From NCBI RefSeq assembly GCF_029537375.1, contig NZ_CP120679.1, positions 4,359,397 through 4,423,396 on the forward strand: a DNA stretch of 64,000 bases. The letters run 5' to 3'. Within the stretch, counting starts at the first letter, position 1. The number at the start of each line of letters is the position of its first letter. This document shows positions 16,941 to 27,186 of the stretch, piece by piece. The notes under the pieces were generated by a model. The model was not told the origin of the DNA. It saw nothing but the letters and a program-made list of their open reading frames with translations, and did not search any database. The DNA comes from Bacillus sp. HSf4. GTDB taxonomy: Bacteria > Bacillota > Bacilli > Bacillales > Bacillaceae. The position numbers and the translations under genes were made by a program.

Positions 16941-17071
16941 GAAAGTCCCTCCAATATCTGTATCATTGGGCTCTTTTATGAAAAAGCTCCCTATTCAATA
17001 TACCCTATTTATTCACATGTTAATAGGTTTTACCCTTCTTTAGATCATTTATCCACAAGCCCTTTGGATAA
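16740..17071. other. DnaA-box cluster at yyzF/rlmH
   Basis: Consensus TTATCCACA occurs at 16740-16748 (+), 16751-16759 (-), 16833-16841 (-) and 17049-17057 (+), with a one-mismatch copy at 17063-17071 (-). The first two form a near-continuous palindrome. A DnaA-box cluster near yydA (rlmH) has been described in B. subtilis as one of the sites titrating DnaA; this appears to be its counterpart. Confidence 0.8.
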
Positions 17072-17081
17072 CTTTCCACAC

Positions 17082-17109
17082 AAAAAGCACTGGCCTCCTG
17101 GCCAATGCT
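17082..17109 (-). terminator. Terminator of the membrane protein gene at 17136
   Basis: Minus-strand hairpin AGCATTGGCC/GGCCAGTGCT followed by five T, about 27 bases after the stop. Confidence 0.8.
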
Positions 17110-17135
17110 GAATGTCTCCGCTGTCTGCTTTTCAT

Positions 17136-17639
17136 TTATACCGCTTCGCTTTTCACACCTTGATGATCTTCTGATATCTGTTTGTTGATGAGATGCTGCA
17201 AATAAGTGACGTTGAACAAGAAGGTCATCACCCCATTTGTCTTCAATTGCCGCTTTAGAAGAGCCTTCCGAATCCTGAAACAGCTTCTGATGTTTACAAA
17301 GCAGAATAAAAGGAATGAAACTTGAGGCAAAAAGCTGTGCGCTGGGTACAGAGCGCGCAGCAGGATGTTGTCGCCATAAGGGAGAACATCTTCTAAGACA
17401 TAATGTAGGCTTGCCCAAAACGATTCCAGCATTGAAAAAGCAAATAAGAGCACCGTCACTTTTATCGCAATGTACGGGAGCTTGATCTGATATCTCTCGA
17501 ACAGCTGTCTTCTCGACAGAAACCAAAATGGAATATACATCCCGAAGGTTACGAGCGTTAACAAAAGCGCGTGATCAGCTCGAATCTTCGGAAATTCCGC
17601 AAATTCTTTCATTGTTAAACCAACTTCTTTCCTTGCCAT
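17136..17639 (-). CDS. Membrane protein, DUF4234-like, copy A
   Basis: The 167-residue protein has four likely membrane segments and the motif FGMYIPFWFLSRR near residue 35, shared with the protein at 18540 (LGIYIPYWFLSRR). Both end in a short segment FLFNVxYxQHxINK. The motif resembles DUF4234-type membrane proteins, for which no function is known. The two paralogues flank an acetyltransferase gene. The start is uncertain: ATG 17639 has no clear ribosome site, and an ATG nine codons later (17612) is possible. Confidence 0.65.
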   Translation of the reverse strand: MARKEVGLTMKEFAEFPKIRADHALLLTLVTFGMYIPFWFLSRRQLFERYQIKLPYIAIKVTVLLFAFSMLESFWASLHYVLEDVLPYGDNILLRALYPAHSFLPQVSFLLFCFVNIRSCFRIRKALLKRQLKTNGVMTFLFNVTYLQHLINKQISEDHQGVKSEAV

Positions 17640-17994
17640 CTATACTTTTCCACTTTCCATATAAAAAGGTACTATAACGCAATTGATAAATCAAAACCAA
17701 ATCTAGCTATTTAATGGAATTTTTTTAGGTATATCAGTTCCTTTTTTTGATGACGATAAATAAATCGGGTCTTTTGGATCGAGTCAAATTTCGTGCTTTT
17801 TCTTTGGGAATCGACAATCAATAGGGCGAAAATCGTCATTTTTTTCATCCTGTAATATTAAATCTCACTTTCTGTAACATAAAGAGGTTCGATATGATCA
17901 TTTTGACTTTTTTTCGACACGTTTCTTTCAACATGAATAGGAACAAAGAACTGCTCCAAAAAAGGATCAAAGCTTAAAGCTTTGATCCTCGTGT
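17640..17994. other. Intergenic region with the GNAT gene terminator
   Basis: A nearly perfect 12-base palindrome (GGATCAAAGCTT and its complement, 17964-17988) with a T-run on the minus strand (17958-17963) terminates the acetyltransferase gene. The remaining bases, about 17640-17955, are AT-rich and presumably hold the promoter of the 17136 gene; no other structure is evident. Confidence 0.7.
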
Positions 17995-18510
17995 TTACAG
18001 CCGCTTGCTCATATGCAAATCAGTTGTTTCAAAATTCATTTTCTCATACAGCCGTTTCGCCGTCTTATTATGGGCGAATACATGAAGGGAAAGCTTTTTG
18101 ATACCCAATTGCTTTGCTTCCTCTTCCAATGCCTTTAAAGCCTGCTGGCCGTTTCCTTGTCCGCGATAGGCCTCGTAAAGGCCGAAATCATAAATGAACG
18201 CTTCCTTTTGCGGGTGGTAGGGATCTGCGTAAAGCCAAAGCCAGCCGATGACATCCTTGTTTTCATTCACAATCGACCAGAGATAATGATTGATGGTTGC
18301 CGTTCCATCGGGCAAAAGCGTTTTCAGTTGTTCTTCCGATTTCTCCATTGCTTCCGCTATCGTCCATGTGCCGGCTTTCACTTTTGCCATGGCGTAATGT
18401 TGGATTGAGTATGTTTGATAGGTTCTAAAATCGTCTTCCGACATCGGTGTCAGAAAGACCGGATTTCTTTTCTGCTTGCTTAAGTCTATTTTCAATTTCG
18501 TCTTTAACAT
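17995..18510 (-). CDS. GNAT-family N-acetyltransferase
   Basis: A 171-residue single-domain GNAT protein. The acetyl-CoA loop appears as YRGQGNGQQALKALEEEA around residues 115-132, followed by the typical LHVFAHNKTAKRLYEKMNF strand-helix near the C terminus. Substrate is unknown; similar Bacillus proteins act on small molecules or protein N termini. It lies between two paralogous membrane protein genes, and no operon link is clear. Confidence 0.88.
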   Translation of the reverse strand: MLKTKLKIDLSKQKRNPVFLTPMSEDDFRTYQTYSIQHYAMAKVKAGTWTIAEAMEKSEEQLKTLLPDGTATINHYLWSIVNENKDVIGWLWLYADPYHPQKEAFIYDFGLYEAYRGQGNGQQALKALEEEAKQLGIKKLSLHVFAHNKTAKRLYEKMNFETTDLHMSKRL

Positions 18511-18539
18511 CGATTATTTTTTCACTTCCTTTTTCGTTC

Positions 18540-19010
18540 TTATGATGCCCTGGTCAAATAAGGCCGCTTGGGCTCTGCCAGTTTATTGATTCTGTGCTGT
18601 ATGTATATCACATTTAAAAGGAATGCGAAAACAGAGCCTTTGGCAGGTTCTTTTCCCGACAGTTTATTCAATGAAGCCGTCACAACGAGCGCACAGTAAA
18701 TCAGAACACCAGCAGACAAAATCAAAATAATTCTATCCAGCAATAGATAAAGGCTGTAGTGCATCTCTGGAAATACGATTGCGGCTGATATTCTCATCGG
18801 AATAGAAAATAAATGATAAAATATAATGGCTTTTAACGTGGTGTAGGGAATATCATGATATGGCAGCAAATCGAAGCTTTTTCTTCTGGATAAAAACCAA
18901 TATGGAATGTAAATCCCCAGGGTAACAAGACACAAAACAACAACGGACACCGTACTTTTGTTCTTTTCATTAGACAGCGTTTTCATCGCCATCTGCAAAT
19001 TGTCGTTCAT
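18540..19010 (-). CDS. Membrane protein, DUF4234-like, copy B
   Basis: 156 residues from ATG 19010 with a strong GGAGGAA site. It shares the LGIYIPYWFLSRRKSF motif and the C-terminal FLLNVIYIQHRINKL segment with copy A, and has about four membrane segments. It is therefore a divergent paralogue. Function unknown. Confidence 0.65.
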   Translation of the reverse strand: MNDNLQMAMKTLSNEKNKSTVSVVVLCLVTLGIYIPYWFLSRRKSFDLLPYHDIPYTTLKAIIFYHLFSIPMRISAAIVFPEMHYSLYLLLDRIILILSAGVLIYCALVVTASLNKLSGKEPAKGSVFAFLLNVIYIQHRINKLAEPKRPYLTRAS

Positions 19011-19221
19011 ATCATTCCTCCGGATCTTCTTTTTCCAAACAAATGAATTGAATGAATATTTTCATTTTAGCGGCACACCCATCAATATATTCTTTTCCCA
19101 GTTGTTAGACAATAAGACTTAGGAACTAAGGTGACCTTAGGCTCATTTTTTAAACATTTATCCCTTCCTTTCTCATCAACTTCATCATTGATTTTTTCAT
19201 TTTTATGTATTTTGAACGAAC

Positions 19222-19255
19222 AAAAAACAACCTGGATTTTCCGCCAGGTTGTTTT
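19222..19255 (-). terminator. Terminator downstream of the adenosyltransferase pseudogene
   Basis: Minus-strand arms AACAACCTGG/CCAGGTTGTT followed by six T. Confidence 0.8.
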
Positions 19256-19267
19256 ATTATGGTTTTT

Positions 19268-20075
19268 TTATGCCGGTTTCTTGATTTTGCGAAGCGAGAT
19301 TCGCCAATCGTTTCCAGTTTCAATATCGTGTGACTCGGCAAAAAATCCCCGGTTGACGGCAACCCCCAAATTGTCCAGCGAATTCACGTAAACAAGCGGC
19401 TGGCCCACCGGGATTGCGGCAAATGAACGTACAAATGGCATGACCTGGTGATAGACTTTGTGTCCGTTATTCATCACCATGACTCCCAATGCAGCTCCGT
19501 AGTGAATATCTAACGTGCTAAACAGCGTCCTGCTGATATTCGTCCACAGATTGCCGAAGCGAATATCCAAAATATCGATTGTAGGCTTCCATGACAGGGA
19601 GCTTGATCACTGAATCCGCGGAGACCTCGGGGCCGATCTGCTCGAAGCCGATGATGCCTGCAGCAAGTCTGGCTCCTGTGTATGCATAAATATCACGATC
19701 GTAAACGTATGCGACTCGCCGGACTTTGGAAGTCTGTTTTGCCATTCATCGAGCTGACGGGCTTCGGCGATTCCAATTTTCCTGCTGATATGGGTGAGCG
19801 TCCCGTTATCCGGTGTGATGATATATTGATTTGTGGCGATCTTTACGGCAATGCTTCGCCGTTTTGAGCCGACACCGGGATCGACGACGGTCACAAATAC
19901 CGTTCCTTCAGGCCAATAAGAAACATTTTGCAGCAGGCGGTATGAGGCCTCCCAAATGTGAAACACGAGAATGTTGTGTGTTAAATCGAAAATCCGGATT
20001 GAACTGTCAACCGAATTTGACCGCCCCGTCGTCAATGCCAAAATCCGATTGCAATACAAGCGCATGCTGACTCAT
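19268..20075 (-). pseudogene. Broken SAM hydroxide adenosyltransferase (DUF62 family)
   Basis: Recognisable pieces lie in successive frames. ATG 20075 begins MSQHALVLQSDFGIDDGAV and meets a stop. A second frame carries SSIRIFDLTH, VDPGVGSKRRSIAVK and ITPDNGTLTHI. A third carries YVYDRDIYAYTGARLAAG. A fourth, from about 19570, carries the C-terminal LDIHYGAALGVMVMNNG part. Together they cover the DUF62 adenosyltransferase that converts AdoMet to adenosine and methionine. At least three frame breaks and an apparent small deletion after DDGAV mean no functional protein. The promoter-proximal GGAGA and the terminator remain. Confidence 0.85.
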
Positions 20076-20295
20076 CCCATCTCCGTTTCCTTGTCAAAAA
20101 TCATACAGCACGGCGAAATGAAACGCAATACGAGCCCTTGTCCGTTTTTTCCGTAGAATCGGTTTTTATCAATCAATATAAGAAAATTGCTTAGGTCAAA
20201 AATGTTCTTTTCGGTTCTTCTACCGTTGATTTCATTGCTAAAATTAAAAATTAACGCTTTGACGAAAATTTTTATCTCCTTCATCATAAAGGCAT

Positions 20296-20328
20296 GCAAA
20301 AACAGCCTGGCTCGATTTGCCAGACTGT
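20296..20328 (-). terminator. Terminator of the walRKHIJ-htrC operon
   Basis: Minus-strand hairpin ACAGTCTGGC/GCCAGGCTGT followed by five T, just after the htrC stop at 20335. Confidence 0.8.
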
Positions 20329-20334
20329 TCCTGA

Positions 20335-21549
20335 TTAATTGCCCAATTTGGACCGCGACAGTTTCACTTCTGTTGTTTTTTCTTTTCCGCCGCGCATATA
20401 TTTCAATTTCACTGTGTCGCCAACATGTTTCGTATAAAGCTCTTTGCGCAGGTCGACGATGTCGTATACCCGCTCGCCGTTGAACTCAATGATAACATCA
20501 AGTTCATTCAGATCCGCTCTTCCTGCAGGCGACATTGGGGCAACGCCCATGACAACAACGCCTGAAGTGACATTGTCCGGCAGTTTAAGCGTTTCCTGCC
20601 AATGGTAGCTGGCGATATCGCCAAGGGACTTCATCTCGATTCCGAGATACGGGCGTCTCACTTCACCGTATTTCTCCAAATCATTAATAACAGGGATCGC
20701 GAGGTTTGCCGGAATGCTCAGTCCAATCCCTTCTACGGCTGATTCTGCGATCTTCATCGAATTGATGCCGATCACTTTGCCGTCGATATTAAACAGTCCG
20801 CCGCCGCTGTTTCCCGGGTTAATGGCGGCATCTGTCTGCAATACCTCGGCATTCCAGTCCGGCTGTCCATCTCCATTCGAATCAACTGGAACAGCCCGCT
20901 CTGTTCCAGAAATGATGCCCTGTGTGACAGAACCTGAGAACTGCAGGCCGAGAGGGTTTCCGATTGCAATCACAGGCTCGCCTGTCTTGACCTTATCGGA
21001 ATTTCCAAACTCGGCAGCCGCTTTTATTTTATTGCTGTTGACTTGAAGAACGGCAAGATCCATTAGCCTGTCGCTGCCGATCAGTTTTGCCGGAAGTCTT
21101 GTCCCGTCATTCAAGCTGACTTCAATTTGCGTCGCTCCTTCAATCACATGATGGTTTGTCACAATGTGTGATGTGTTGCCGTCCTTTTTATAAATAACAC
21201 CTGATCCGGTTCCCGCTTCACCGTCTTCATCCCATACCCCTGTTTTTTGGATATTGATGACGCCGACCACGGCATCAGATACTTTAGAAACGACTTGTGT
21301 AACCTCATTATTGACATTGACTGAGACATTGCGCACCGTTCCGGTTTGTCCTGTTGCCGTCCGTCCCCCGTTCGATTCAATGACCTGGAGGTTGTACGGC
21401 AAGAGCCCCTGTTCGGAAAGATACGGCAGCGCAAAGACTGTCAGCAAAGCGCCGATCACGGCACCGATCAAGCTGGAAAACAAAAAGCTTCTCCAATTTC
21501 TTTCCGGCTTTTGACGAACGTACTTTTCCTCATCATGATTAAAATCCAC
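20335..21549 (-). CDS. htrC: HtrA-type membrane serine protease (HtrC/YyxA)
   Basis: About 404 residues with an N-terminal cytosolic tail, one membrane segment ([15 protein letters not shown]), a trypsin-like domain with His in TNHHVIEG, Asp in MDLAVLQV and Ser in GNSGGGLF, and a C-terminal PDZ domain. It degrades misfolded secreted proteins at the membrane. It is the last gene of the wal operon, as in B. subtilis. Two starts compete: TTG at 21558 is almost on top of AAAGGA, while GTG at 21549 is 8 bases away and preferred. Confidence 0.93.
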   Translation of the reverse strand: MDFNHDEEKYVRQKPERNWRSFLFSSLIGAVIGALLTVFALPYLSEQGLLPYNLQVIESNGGRTATGQTGTVRNVSVNVNNEVTQVVSKVSDAVVGVINIQKTGVWDEDGEAGTGSGVIYKKDGNTSHIVTNHHVIEGATQIEVSLNDGTRLPAKLIGSDRLMDLAVLQVNSNKIKAAAEFGNSDKVKTGEPVIAIGNPLGLQFSGSVTQGIISGTERAVPVDSNGDGQPDWNAEVLQTDAAINPGNSGGGLFNIDGKVIGINSMKIAESAVEGIGLSIPANLAIPVINDLEKYGEVRRPYLGIEMKSLGDIASYHWQETLKLPDNVTSGVVVMGVAPMSPAGRADLNELDVIIEFNGERVYDIVDLRKELYTKHVGDTVKLKYMRGGKEKTTEVKLSRSKLGN

Positions 21550-21631
21550 TATATTCAAATCCTTTCAAGGAACGATATATGTATATAGTGTGGATCATAT
21601 CCTTTCAGATTAATCATTGAACAAGAAAAAT

Positions 21632-22426
21632 TTATACGGCTGCAAGAGGTGTTGGCTTTTTGGGATCCGTATCGAATAAATCAAAGGCTTCTCCGGCCAG
21701 CAATCCCTTGGCGGCAAGGGTTTGCTGAACCGACATTCTCGCCAGCTCCTTCATATTGTTGTCCTGGCTTAAATGAGCCAAGTAAATTCTTGATGTCTCG
21801 TCTCCGATGACATCTTTCATCGCCAATGCGGCATCTTCATTTGAAACGTGGCCGATGTCGCTCAAAATCCGCCTCTTAATATTCCATGGATAGCGGCCCA
21901 TCTGCAGCATCCCGACGTCGTGGTTGCTTTCAAAAATAAAGACGTTGGCCGAGCGGATAATGCCTTTCATTCTGTCGCTGACATAGCCGGTATCCGTAAT
22001 CAGCGCAAGCTTTCGTCCATTATAGTGAAAAACGTAAAACATCGGTTCTGCAGCATCATGAGAGACGCCAAAAGATTCAACATCAAGGGAACCGAACGAC
22101 TTTACCGACTCCATCGGAAACACGAACTTCTGACCGCTGTCTATTTTGCCGATATGGCCTTCCATCGCCTTCCACGTTTTTTCATTGGCATAGACGGGAA
22201 GCTCATATTTTCTTGCCAGCACACCGAGACCTTTAATATGATCACTGTGTTCATGAGTGACAAAAATTCCGTCCAGCTGGTCCAAACTCCGGTCAATTTG
22301 CGACATCAGACCTTCGATTGCCTTCCCGCTAAGCCCTGCGTCAACAAGAAAAGCGTGGTCATCCGTTTCCAAATAAAATGCATTTCCGGTACTCCCGCTC
22401 GCAAGTACGCTAAATTGCAGGCTCAT
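21632..22426 (-). CDS. walJ: WalJ (YycJ), metallo-beta-lactamase-fold exonuclease-like protein
   Basis: 264 residues with the metal-binding motif [10 protein letters not shown] near residue 60 and further conserved His/Asp residues (DTGYVSD, ESNHD, HVSNED). This is the YycJ/WalJ branch of the metallo-beta-lactamase fold, linked in Firmicutes to DNA metabolism and to the wal cell-wall operon. It begins 14 bases after walI, with GGAGTGAG as the ribosome site. Confidence 0.95.
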   Translation of the reverse strand: MSLQFSVLASGSTGNAFYLETDDHAFLVDAGLSGKAIEGLMSQIDRSLDQLDGIFVTHEHSDHIKGLGVLARKYELPVYANEKTWKAMEGHIGKIDSGQKFVFPMESVKSFGSLDVESFGVSHDAAEPMFYVFHYNGRKLALITDTGYVSDRMKGIIRSANVFIFESNHDVGMLQMGRYPWNIKRRILSDIGHVSNEDAALAMKDVIGDETSRIYLAHLSQDNNMKELARMSVQQTLAAKGLLAGEAFDLFDTDPKKPTPLAAV

Positions 22427-22440
22427 GGTTTCTCACTCCA

Positions 22441-23283
22441 TTACGATTTTTCCTTTTTCTCCTGTGATTGAAGAACAGCGCCGTCCCGTGCATCCACGAT
22501 AAATTCTTCTTTTATCGTTTTGTCGTCCGTTTTGCGTTCTACTTCGATTCTCCAGACCGGTACGAAAATCTGGGCGCTTGCCAAAGGATACTGTGTGAAA
22601 TATCCAAGTTCAGCCGATTTGACTTTGCTGTATTTTTTCAGAAAATCCGGATAGTATAACGCTTCAACCGCACCAACCGCCGAAATCAGATTTTCTGTTT
22701 TGACCTCTTTTATGTCCTGCAGCATCGACTGTTTATAAGAAACGACTTCATTTTTATCATTAAAATAAAGAACGACTTCTCCCATTTCATTGTTGGTATT
22801 ATCTTGTCGATCCTGAAAAATGTAGCTTCCTTTGTACGTTTGGAAGAAGATGATCTGCTTTTGAGACTTGTCGATCTTCCAGAACTTATACTTGCTGCCG
22901 TCAATGATTTCCTCATCGACGATTTCCCTTGCTTTTGTTTTCATATCCGTTTTCGGCAGCACAATGGGATCATCAAATACCATTTTGATTTCTGTTAAGG
23001 GGTCTGTTTTCGACAGATCTGTTTTCGGCTTTTGCCCTTTTAACGATTTAATTTCGCTCGGTTTAAAGATCCTTTTTTGCGCGGAGATTGAAGAGCCTTT
23101 TGATGTCTCCTTCGACAAGTTGCCGTAGGAAATATGGTCTGCTTTCATATCTTCCTGCAGTGTCGACTTTTCTAAAATCGGGAACTGGTTGATTTTCCGT
23201 TTATCAAAGTATTGATACGCCAAAAAGATATCAAGGATCAGGAAGACGATGATGAAGATTGTTTTTGTTCTATTCCACTCCAC
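22441..23283 (-). CDS. walI: WalI (YycI), negative regulator of WalK
   Basis: From GTG 23283, preceded by AAGGAGGG at 8 bases, the protein has 280 residues, the same as YycI of B. subtilis. One N-terminal membrane helix (IFIIVFLILDIFLAY) anchors an extracytoplasmic YycI domain. With WalH it forms a membrane complex that restrains the WalK kinase. It overlaps walH by 14 bases. Confidence 0.93.
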   Translation of the reverse strand: MEWNRTKTIFIIVFLILDIFLAYQYFDKRKINQFPILEKSTLQEDMKADHISYGNLSKETSKGSSISAQKRIFKPSEIKSLKGQKPKTDLSKTDPLTEIKMVFDDPIVLPKTDMKTKAREIVDEEIIDGSKYKFWKIDKSQKQIIFFQTYKGSYIFQDRQDNTNNEMGEVVLYFNDKNEVVSYKQSMLQDIKEVKTENLISAVGAVEALYYPDFLKKYSKVKSAELGYFTQYPLASAQIFVPVWRIEVERKTDDKTIKEEFIVDARDGAVLQSQEKKEKS

Positions 23284-24637
23284 TTTCCACGCCCTCCTTG
23301 ACCACTGCATCCTTTTCGGAAACCGGCTGCACCTTCCCGTTTATTTTAATGCACCATGTCGGCACAAGTTTAACAAGCGGGTCTTGTTCCGCTGATACTG
23401 AAACCATTTCATAAGCGGGGAAAATTTGTTCAATCTTGTCAAAGTTGTATTCTTCATTGTCCTTCAAATATTGAATCAGCTCTTGTCCGCTCATGATTTC
23501 TTTCTCTTTTTTGCTGACCGGATTTGCATTCGCTCCTAAGACATATGTCGGGTGTTTATAATCCAAAATGTCATTGTTCGCCCAGCGAAGCTCAATGGAT
23601 GTCGTTCCAAAAGGCTGGCTCTGGCTGTTGACGACCGGCATCTGATCCATGAATAAATTAAAGGTGACCTGCTGGTTTTCATTCAAGCCGAAAAACTGAT
23701 AATCGTCCGTCCAGCTTCCGGTATCATTTAAATATTTAAAGCTTTTATTGATCAGTTCTCCATTTTGGTAGGAAGAACTCGGCTCTAAATTTCGATGCTG
23801 GAACTTCACTTCTCTATTGTTTGAGTAAACCTCTAAAAGGCTTGTTCCATCCGAATATACCGGCCTGTTTAAGTTCGTTTCCTGCCGCACGGTTTGAGGG
23901 TCATCAAACAGGGCATTTTTAAAACGCGTCGGGCTGATTGTTTCGGTGAAATACTCTTTTTCAAACATCTTCAGCTTATTAACCGGCAGCAGCACATCTC
24001 TTCTTGCATTAATTTCATAATCCTTATAAAGCGGCATCTGCGACTTTTCTTTCTCAATATCTGAGAGGATGTTCCGGTAATTGGCCGATTCGATTTCCGC
24101 TTCAACAACCGTCTCTTTGCTGAAGGAGACAAAATAAATTTTTTTCGTGCCGCTTCCTCCATTGAAAGGAAGAATGACCCGGTCAAATGAGTTATACTCA
24201 TACGAATTGGCTGACCATTTAAACAGCGGCTGCAGCACATCGATTGGAATATTGTCGCTAAAAACGAGATCCAATTTGGAGGCGAATTTGTTTTTCGCGT
24301 ACAGCCAGTTTTTGAACTTCTGCTTATCAAATTCGTCTGAGATGTCTCTCAACGACTTGACTTCCCAGTGGCTCATATCATCCCAGAGCTGTGAATAGAG
24401 CGTCATATCATTCAGCAAATAATGTTTCCCATTGTCATGAATAAACATCTGCTGCGGCTTTACGGCTTCATTTAACAGCTTTGTCTGGTTTGTAATCGGC
24501 TGCTTGTCGCTGACCTGTGCCTGAGAATCTTCAACTCTTTCGTAATTCCCCTGAAATCCCCAAATATTGAAGGTGAAAAGGAGACTGATCACAATCAGTA
24601 GGGACAGTATTATCGTTTTCATTGTCTCACGCTTCAT
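23270..24637 (-). CDS. walH: WalH (YycH), negative regulator of WalK
   Basis: The start is placed at ATG 24637 (MKRETMKTIILSLLIVISLL), which overlaps the walK end by 11 bases and gives 455 residues, the usual YycH length; an upstream ATG at 24760 lies deep inside walK. A single N-terminal membrane helix precedes the extracytoplasmic YycH domain. It works with WalI to inhibit WalK. Confidence 0.93.
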   Translation of the reverse strand: MKRETMKTIILSLLIVISLLFTFNIWGFQGNYERVEDSQAQVSDKQPITNQTKLLNEAVKPQQMFIHDNGKHYLLNDMTLYSQLWDDMSHWEVKSLRDISDEFDKQKFKNWLYAKNKFASKLDLVFSDNIPIDVLQPLFKWSANSYEYNSFDRVILPFNGGSGTKKIYFVSFSKETVVEAEIESANYRNILSDIEKEKSQMPLYKDYEINARRDVLLPVNKLKMFEKEYFTETISPTRFKNALFDDPQTVRQETNLNRPVYSDGTSLLEVYSNNREVKFQHRNLEPSSSYQNGELINKSFKYLNDTGSWTDDYQFFGLNENQQVTFNLFMDQMPVVNSQSQPFGTTSIELRWANNDILDYKHPTYVLGANANPVSKKEKEIMSGQELIQYLKDNEEYNFDKIEQIFPAYEMVSVSAEQDPLVKLVPTWCIKINGKVQPVSEKDAVVKEGVESGVE

Positions 24638-26471
24638 CCCAATCATCCTCTTGCTCCTCTTTATATGGCAGGGTAAATGTGATCGTCGTTCCTTTGCCTT
24701 CGATACTGTCGGCCCAGATATCTCCGCCGTGGGCCTGTACCATTTCTTTTGCAATCGCAAGACCCAGGCCGGTTCCGCCTAGCTTTCTTGTTCTCGCTTT
24801 ATCCACCCGGTAAAAACGCTCGAAAATCTTTTCCACATCTTTTCTCGGAATACCGACACCCTCATCTTTTACGCTGATATAAAGGAGTTCTTCCTCCTCA
24901 TTGACATCAACGGAGAAGGTGATGTGGCCGCCTTCAGGCGAATATTTCAGCGCGTTTGAAATAATATTGTCCAGCACTTGTGTAATTTTGTCCGGATCTA
25001 TTTCAACATATAAATTTCTGTCAGGCAGATGGGTGATAAAATCAACGTGCTGCTCCTTTGTCATTTCAAAGCGCTCAATGATAAGTGAAAAGAAGCGGAT
25101 GAAATGAACCCATTCCTTGTTGAATTGATAATCCTTGCTGTCAAACTTTGAAAGCTGCAGCAAGTCGTTGACAAGCCTGATCATGCGCTCTGTTTCATTC
25201 TGCGTCACATTCAAGAACCGCGGCGCAATATTTGGATCTTCCCAGGCGCCTTCCGCAAGCGCTTCTAAATAGCTTCGCATCGTCGTCAGCGGCGTTCTGA
25301 GCTCGTGTGAAACATTTGCAACAAACTCTCTGCGCTCTTGATCAATCTGCTCCTGTTCTGTGACATCGTAAATAACCGCAATTAACCCATCAATTTTCCC
25401 GTGCTCTTTTTGAATCACCGAGAAATTGACGCGAAGCACAGATGTCCGTTCTTCCTGGTCAATCTCCAGAAGAAGAGAGTCCTGCTGCTCGACCAAGTCT
25501 TCAAACGAGTATTCATCTTCAATACCGAGCAATTTGGTAATCGGCATTTCCAAAGCCGTTTCACGTGAAACATTTAAAAGCTCTAAAGCCGGTGAATTTA
25601 ATAATATAATGGCGCCGTTGCGGTTTGTCGCAATTACTCCGTCCGTCATATAGGCGATAACAGAAGATAATTTTTTCCGTTCTCCTTCTGTCATCGATTG
25701 AGCTTCTTTCAGCTCTCTTGTTAAATAATTAAAAGTCGTGGCCAATTGACCGATCTCGTCGTTTCCATACTTCCTGACTTTTCTCGAGAAATTCCCTTTT
25801 GCCAGCTCAATGGCCTGCTTTCGCATATCTGAAAGCGGATGGGTGATCGTCCGCGCGACAAAAATGCCGAGGAAAGCTGTGATCCCGAGAGCGATAAGTG
25901 TTCCGGACGCTAAAATCGTATTGATCGTCCGGATTTGCGTATAGACATCATCCATCGAGGCGACGACATAGATGGCCCCGATCGTCTCTTGATTGGATTT
26001 TTTAATTGGTGTGACGGAAATCCGCACCCTGCTGTCCCGTTCCGGATCAAAAAAATTGTTTCCGTACGGGATACCGACTAGCAATGTTCGTTTGATGATG
26101 CCCTCTGTTGTCTTTTTACCGGCTACTTCCCGATTGTACGGGTTGGAAGTTGCGATGACTTCATAGCTTTTATCAATCAAGCTGACTTCAAGGATTTCGC
26201 CTTCCTTGCTAAAATCATTCAAAATCCGCTCTGCATCGTCTTTCAAAGTAGTTGAAGAATCGGTGCTTCTGTCTTTCGTCATCTCCTGCTCAAGATAGTA
26301 GGAGAGGTTGTTCACCCGCTGGTCAAGTGAATCTTTGTAAGAGTTCAGAAGGGACTCCTCCATCTCCCTGACAAAGTAGACACCGATGATCTGCATGGCG
26401 ACGATGATCAGCAGGATGTATATTAAAGTAAACTTAAAATGTATGGAGCGAAAAAAACCGACTTTATTCAT
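24627..26471 (-). CDS. walK: Essential cell-wall sensor histidine kinase WalK (YycG)
   Basis: 614 residues. Two membrane helices (about 15-35 and 183-205) enclose an extracytoplasmic Cache/PAS domain. A HAMP domain (about 206-258) and a cytosolic PAS domain (about 265-370) follow, then the phospho-acceptor motif FVANVSHELRTPL with His389 and a HATPase domain (DEGVGIP, GTGLGLAIAKE). It senses cell-wall turnover and phosphorylates WalR. A parS site lies in the codons for residues 300-305. It starts 7 bases after walR ends. Confidence 0.98.
   Translation of the reverse strand: MNKVGFFRSIHFKFTLIYILLIIVAMQIIGVYFVREMEESLLNSYKDSLDQRVNNLSYYLEQEMTKDRSTDSSTTLKDDAERILNDFSKEGEILEVSLIDKSYEVIATSNPYNREVAGKKTTEGIIKRTLLVGIPYGNNFFDPERDSRVRISVTPIKKSNQETIGAIYVVASMDDVYTQIRTINTILASGTLIALGITAFLGIFVARTITHPLSDMRKQAIELAKGNFSRKVRKYGNDEIGQLATTFNYLTRELKEAQSMTEGERKKLSSVIAYMTDGVIATNRNGAIILLNSPALELLNVSRETALEMPITKLLGIEDEYSFEDLVEQQDSLLLEIDQEERTSVLRVNFSVIQKEHGKIDGLIAVIYDVTEQEQIDQERREFVANVSHELRTPLTTMRSYLEALAEGAWEDPNIAPRFLNVTQNETERMIRLVNDLLQLSKFDSKDYQFNKEWVHFIRFFSLIIERFEMTKEQHVDFITHLPDRNLYVEIDPDKITQVLDNIISNALKYSPEGGHITFSVDVNEEEELLYISVKDEGVGIPRKDVEKIFERFYRVDKARTRKLGGTGLGLAIAKEMVQAHGGDIWADSIEGKGTTITFTLPYKEEQEDDWDEA
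25557..25572. other. parS site in walK
   Basis: CGTTTCACGTGAAACA matches the ParB site consensus TGTTTCACGTGAAACA at 15 of 16 bases and contains a 14-base perfect palindrome. Confidence 0.85.
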
Positions 26472-26478
26472 TTGGGCA

Positions 26479-27186
26479 TTATTCCTGTTCTGGGTTTCTC
26501 AAGTAATAGCCGACGCCTCGTCTTGTGACGATCCAGCTTGGATGGCTCGGATTATCCTCAATCTTTTCGCGAAGGCGCCTTACGGTTACGTCAACTGTGC
26601 GGACGTCTCCAAAGTAGTCATATCCCCACACGGTCTGCAGCAAATGCTCGCGGGTCATGACTTGTCCGATGTGTTTTGCAAGGTAGTGCAGAAGCTCAAA
26701 CTCCCGGTGTGTCAGTTCGATTGTTTCATCGCGTTTGGAAACGACATAGGCATCCGGAAAAATAACGAGCGACCCGATTTGTATTTCGTTTGAAGATGTT
26801 TCTTCTTCGGCCGGCACCGCTGTGTTCTGTCTTCTCAGGTTGGCTTTCACCCTGGCCAGCAGTTCGCGCGTGCTGAACGGCTTTGTCACATAGTCGTCGG
26901 CACCGAGTTCCAGACCGATGACTTTATCGATTTCTGAATCCTTTGCGGTCAGCATAATGATCGGCATGTCGTATTTTTTTCGGACTTCGCGGCACACCTC
27001 GACACCGTCTTTATTTGGAAGCATGATGTCGAGCAGGACTAAATCGGGATTCAGCTCCTCGACCATTTGCAGCGCTTCAATGCCGTCGTATGCGCAATGG
27101 ACTTCATAGCCCTCTTTTTTCAGATTGAATTCTAAAATATCAGCGATCGGCTGTTCATCATCTACAACAAGTATCTTTTTTTCCAT
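26479..27186 (-). CDS. walR: Response regulator WalR (YycF)
   Basis: 235 residues: a receiver domain with phospho-acceptor Asp in LVLLDIMLP near residue 53 and Lys in VTKPFS, followed by an OmpR-type winged helix ([33 protein letters not shown]). It controls autolysins and cell-wall genes and is essential in Bacillus. It is the first gene of the six-gene wal operon and begins after a clear AGGAGG. Confidence 0.98.
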   Translation of the reverse strand: MEKKILVVDDEQPIADILEFNLKKEGYEVHCAYDGIEALQMVEELNPDLVLLDIMLPNKDGVEVCREVRKKYDMPIIMLTAKDSEIDKVIGLELGADDYVTKPFSTRELLARVKANLRRQNTAVPAEEETSSNEIQIGSLVIFPDAYVVSKRDETIELTHREFELLHYLAKHIGQVMTREHLLQTVWGYDYFGDVRTVDVTVRRLREKIEDNPSHPSWIVTRRGVGYYLRNPEQE

